Part shown: positions 61,617 through 64,000 of the stretch, piece after piece
Numbering within the stretch: the stretch's first letter is position 1
Layout of the letters: each line of letters begins with the position of its first letter
DNA from: Paenibacillus sp. J2TS4
Lineage (GTDB): Bacteria > Bacillota > Bacilli > Paenibacillales > NBRC-103111
DNA length: 64,000 bases
Direction of reading: 5' to 3'
NCBI RefSeq assembly: GCF_018403245.1
Contig: NZ_BOSH01000003.1
Coordinates: forward strand, 434,001-498,000
Position numbers and translations under genes: made by a program
The notes under the pieces: model-generated
The model's input: the letters and a program-made list of their open reading frames with translations, nothing else
What the model was told of the DNA's origin: nothing
Databases searched by the model: none

Positions 61617-62339
61617 TTAGGCGTGTAATTGACAATTGTGCTGTTGAAGAAACAGGGAAATCTCTTCATACAGCGTCGACCTATCCTCTTCATAAAAAAC
61701 AGCGATTTCCATGCCATAGGCATAATTGAACCGCATGTATCCGCCCAACGCCTGTAAAAAAATTTGGCAGGTATGCTCATTCTCAAAAACCAGGTCCGGT
61801 TGAAAACGTTCCTTGCACAGCCGGGCCAGAGCGGGCATGGACAAACCGCCCTCCCGGTAAGTGAACAGGAAGAAGGCGTGCCTCCTCGTATCATTCCACG
61901 GTTCGAAAAACGCTGGAGCGAAATGGTTCTGTTTATACTCTTCACGATAAATGCGATCCAGGGTATGCGTAAACAGGTCCTCTCCGCATGGTTTTAGCGT
62001 GATCTTCTCGGCATGTCTCGGAAACCAAAGAACACCCTCTATTTGGGGATGAACAGCTAGAAAATCACCGTCTATCGAAGTGCCGATGCTCACGCATTGT
62101 CTGATTTGAGCCTGTGTAACGGGACACTCCTCATCATGCAGCCAGAAATCATATTCGGCAAATGGCTGCAAAACCTCCGAATCGGGCCGCGTAACGTTAA
62201 CCCAGCCGCAATAAGTCCCCTCGCCATATTGGGTCAAAAAGAATCTATAGGATGGGGGAAGTTGCGTCCCCGTCTCTCTCTGAATAACGTCAAGCTCAAT
62301 AGCAGGCACCTGAATCCTCTTATCCGATACGATGTACAT
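61617..62339 (-). CDS. SMI1/KNR4 (SUKH)-family protein
   Basis: Protein of 240 residues with the SUKH start: ELDVIQRETGTQLPPSYRFFLTQYGEGTYCG, then a long extra C-terminal part (YREEYKQNHFAPAFFEPW, HAFFLFTYREGG, YGMEIAVFYEE). SUKH proteins are immunity proteins against polymorphic toxins or cell-wall-related regulators. No toxin gene is adjacent, so the role is open. ATG at 62339 follows gaggtggatc. It converges with sqhC. Confidence 0.65.
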   Translation of the reverse strand: MYIVSDKRIQVPAIELDVIQRETGTQLPPSYRFFLTQYGEGTYCGWVNVTRPDSEVLQPFAEYDFWLHDEECPVTQAQIRQCVSIGTSIDGDFLAVHPQIEGVLWFPRHAEKITLKPCGEDLFTHTLDRIYREEYKQNHFAPAFFEPWNDTRRHAFFLFTYREGGLSMPALARLCKERFQPDLVFENEHTCQIFLQALGGYMRFNYAYGMEIAVFYEEDRSTLYEEISLFLQQHNCQLHA

Positions 62340-62597
62340 CATGATCCACCTCTTTATGTTCAGCATTCCGCTTCGTTGTCCACACATTTAAAGATGTTTC
62401 TTTATTGTTTCTACTCCAATTTCGATTTTGTTGTTGAAGCCTTCCAGGGCTAGAGTTTCTGCTCGAAGATTCATACTACTGATTCGCCGTTCCCCTTGCT
62501 TTTCCTGTCCACAAATATGGCGATCTGTTGAAATGTCCAGTCCTGATGCATGAATCATTAGTGAAAGTATGGAGAATCTGTAATATTTAGGTATTAA
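62340..62597. other. Divergent intergenic region, no gene seen
   Basis: Between the SUKH gene (minus) and cas3 (plus). AT-rich, with possible promoters for both. Confidence 0.4.
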
Positions 62598-62693
62598 ATG
62601 AAGGATAAAGGAGAAATTTGGAGAATTATCCTAGGAATAGGGTCTCTTGGCCTATTTTATATCATGCTGAAATCCTGTTTTTATCTAGTATAG
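62598..62693 (+). CDS. Possible 31-residue one-helix peptide upstream of cas3
   Basis: ATG with a weak site (ttaggtatta), basic/acidic start MKDKGEIWR then a hydrophobic helix IILGIGSLGLFYIML. It may be a small membrane peptide or chance. Confidence 0.25.
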   Translation: MKDKGEIWRIILGIGSLGLFYIMLKSCFYLV

Positions 62694-62740
62694 GCTGCGG
62701 GTCTAAGGAACTGTTCTGGTATGTTAAAAGGAGGAAGACC

Positions 62741-64000
62741 GTGAGTTATATTGCACATATTCGTGAAAGAGATGGAGCAATTCAGACGGTACAAGAACAT
62801 TTGGATGAGGTATCGAAGCTAAGCGCAAGGCTTGGGGACAAGATAGGTGTACGACATTTGGCAGGACTTGCCGGTTGTTACATGATTTGGGCAAGAACAG
62901 CGAAGCTTTTAAAAATTACATCCAGGAAGCTGTTGCTAATCCGAATAATCCGCCCCGAAGGGGGAGCGTGGATCATTCAACTGCAGGAGGCAAACTCATC
63001 TATCAATTATTTCACGAAGGGGATAGCTCTGCGCTTGATCAACTGACAGCGGAGTGGATCAGCATGTGTATTCTTTCGCATCATGGCGGATTAAGGGATT
63101 TTATTTCCCCCGATATAGCCTCACCTTATTTAGAACGCGTTAAGTTTAAGGAAATTCCGGAATTTGAGCATGCTGTAGCGACTTTTTTCAAGCAACAGAT
63201 CGGGTGGGATGAACTGGAGAACTATTTTAATCAGGCTGCGCGTGAGGTGGAAGCGATTGTAACGCAGAGGCAGCAGCAGAAGCTGCAAGTCATTACGTTC
63301 TCTTTTATCCTAAAGTACATATTTAGCTGTTTAATCGATGCGGATCGAACCAATACTCGAATATTCGAGGAGGAAAATGAGGAACCGCCGGAGTCTCCTA
63401 TGAACAGCACTGTTTTATTCAAGAAATGTTATGCTGCATTAATGGATAAGATAGATTCCTATCGTACCGGGGAGGATGCCCATCACCCGATAAACCTTCT
63501 TCGCAGCAAGATGTCGGATCAATGTGAAGCAGCGGCTTATAAGCCGCCGGGAATGTACACTCTGTCTATCCCGACCGGGGGCGGCAAAACTTTGGCGAGT
63601 TTACGATATGCTCTCAAGCACGCCATTGAATATGGGAAAGAACGAATTATCTACATCGTTCCGTACACAACGATAATTGAACAAAATGCAGAAGATATCA
63701 GAAAGATCCTCGGAAACGAAATTCATATTCTGGAGCATCATTCGAACGTAATTGAAGAGCAAGAAGAAGAGGAAGAAGCATACGATCAGAACAAGAAGAA
63801 ACTAAAATTGGCCAAAGATAATTGGGACAATCCTATTATTTTTACGACTATGGTGCAATTCCTGAACGTATTCTTCGCAAGAGGGACCCGAAATGTACGG
63901 CGATTACATAATCTCGCTAACTCGGTTCTCATATTTGATGAAGTTCAGTCGGTTCCTGTCCAATGCATTTCCTTATTTAATGAAGCGCTCAACTTCCTTA
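62741..64000 (+). CDS. cas3: Cas3 helicase-nuclease, type I-C, frameshifted and cut by window end
   Basis: Effector nuclease of the type I-C system. GTG at 62741 follows aaaaggaggaagacc. Frame 1 encodes SYIAHIRERDGAIQTVQEHL and stops at 63046. The true protein continues in the next frame from 62875: LLHDLGKNSEAF (HD motif), VDHSTAGG, CILSHHGGL, then helicase Walker A SIPTGGGKT, VPYTTIIEQNA and Walker B IFDEVQ before the window ends. One missing base near 62874 (GCCGG/TTG) explains the shift. The other cas genes should follow downstream. Confidence 0.9.

Noticed and set aside
1..64000. tRNA or rRNA genes
   Set aside because: No cloverleaf or rRNA signature was recognised by eye; a tool run would be needed to exclude all of them.

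Overview
The window looks like the chromosome of an endospore-forming, moderate-G+C Bacillota, most likely Paenibacillus or a close relative. The evidence is strong Shine-Dalgarno sites before nearly every gene, frequent GTG/TTG starts, a kapB-type gene from the sporulation phosphorelay, a tetraprenyl-beta-curcumene (sporulene) cyclase, a YesM/YesN sensor-regulator pair beside a sugar ABC importer, FIMAH and copper-amine-oxidase-N1 domains, and a secretin-less Gram-positive Tad locus. No rRNA or tRNA gene was recognised.

Layout. 0.1-3.5 kb: base-excision repair pair (Fpg family, endonuclease IV), an ABC ATPase and a VOC protein, followed by a candidate structured RNA and two tandem inverted-repeat-ended elements. 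4.3-7.9 kb: a YtrA-type GntR regulator with two matching operators, a permease, an anchored extracytoplasmic protein and an ATPase. 8.2-21.6 kb: a carbohydrate locus with YesM/YesN-type kinase and regulator, a large secreted GH123-like enzyme, a sugar importer (binding lipoprotein and two permeases; no ATPase, which is normally supplied in trans) and a Gfo/Idh/MocA oxidoreductase, ending in a truncated glycosidase and a frameshifted esterase. 24.2-36.7 kb: a Tad/Flp-type pilus or secretion locus bracketed by a Ser/Thr kinase fused to a degenerate ParA-like domain and by an FHA protein. 36.8-44.8 kb: three separate ABC-F ATPases with an M42 peptidase, a Dabb protein, an ASCH protein and a membrane protein. 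45.8-59.4 kb: four short type I-C CRISPR arrays, each with its own copy of one leader, interspersed with housekeeping-like genes (glutathione peroxidase, thioredoxin, KapB, YqeK-like, SDR, GNAT) and with gene relics (YoeB toxin and an unknown). 59.5-64 kb: sporulene cyclase, a SUKH protein, and the start of cas3, which runs off the window and carries a frameshift in its HD domain.

Working together. The Tad ATPases, membrane platform, prepilin peptidase and (pseudo)pilins should form one envelope machine, and the flanking kinase and FHA protein suggest phospho-threonine control of it. The YesMN pair probably senses and controls the glycan importer and hydrolase. The arrays presumably depend on the type I-C cas operon beginning at 62.7 kb.

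The most unusual signals are the array-plus-leader duplications, the non-AUG starts at coupled tad genes, a stem-loop element present three times, the inverted-repeat elements, and several single-base frameshifts that could be real decay or sequencing errors. All function calls come from reading motifs; no database search was possible.
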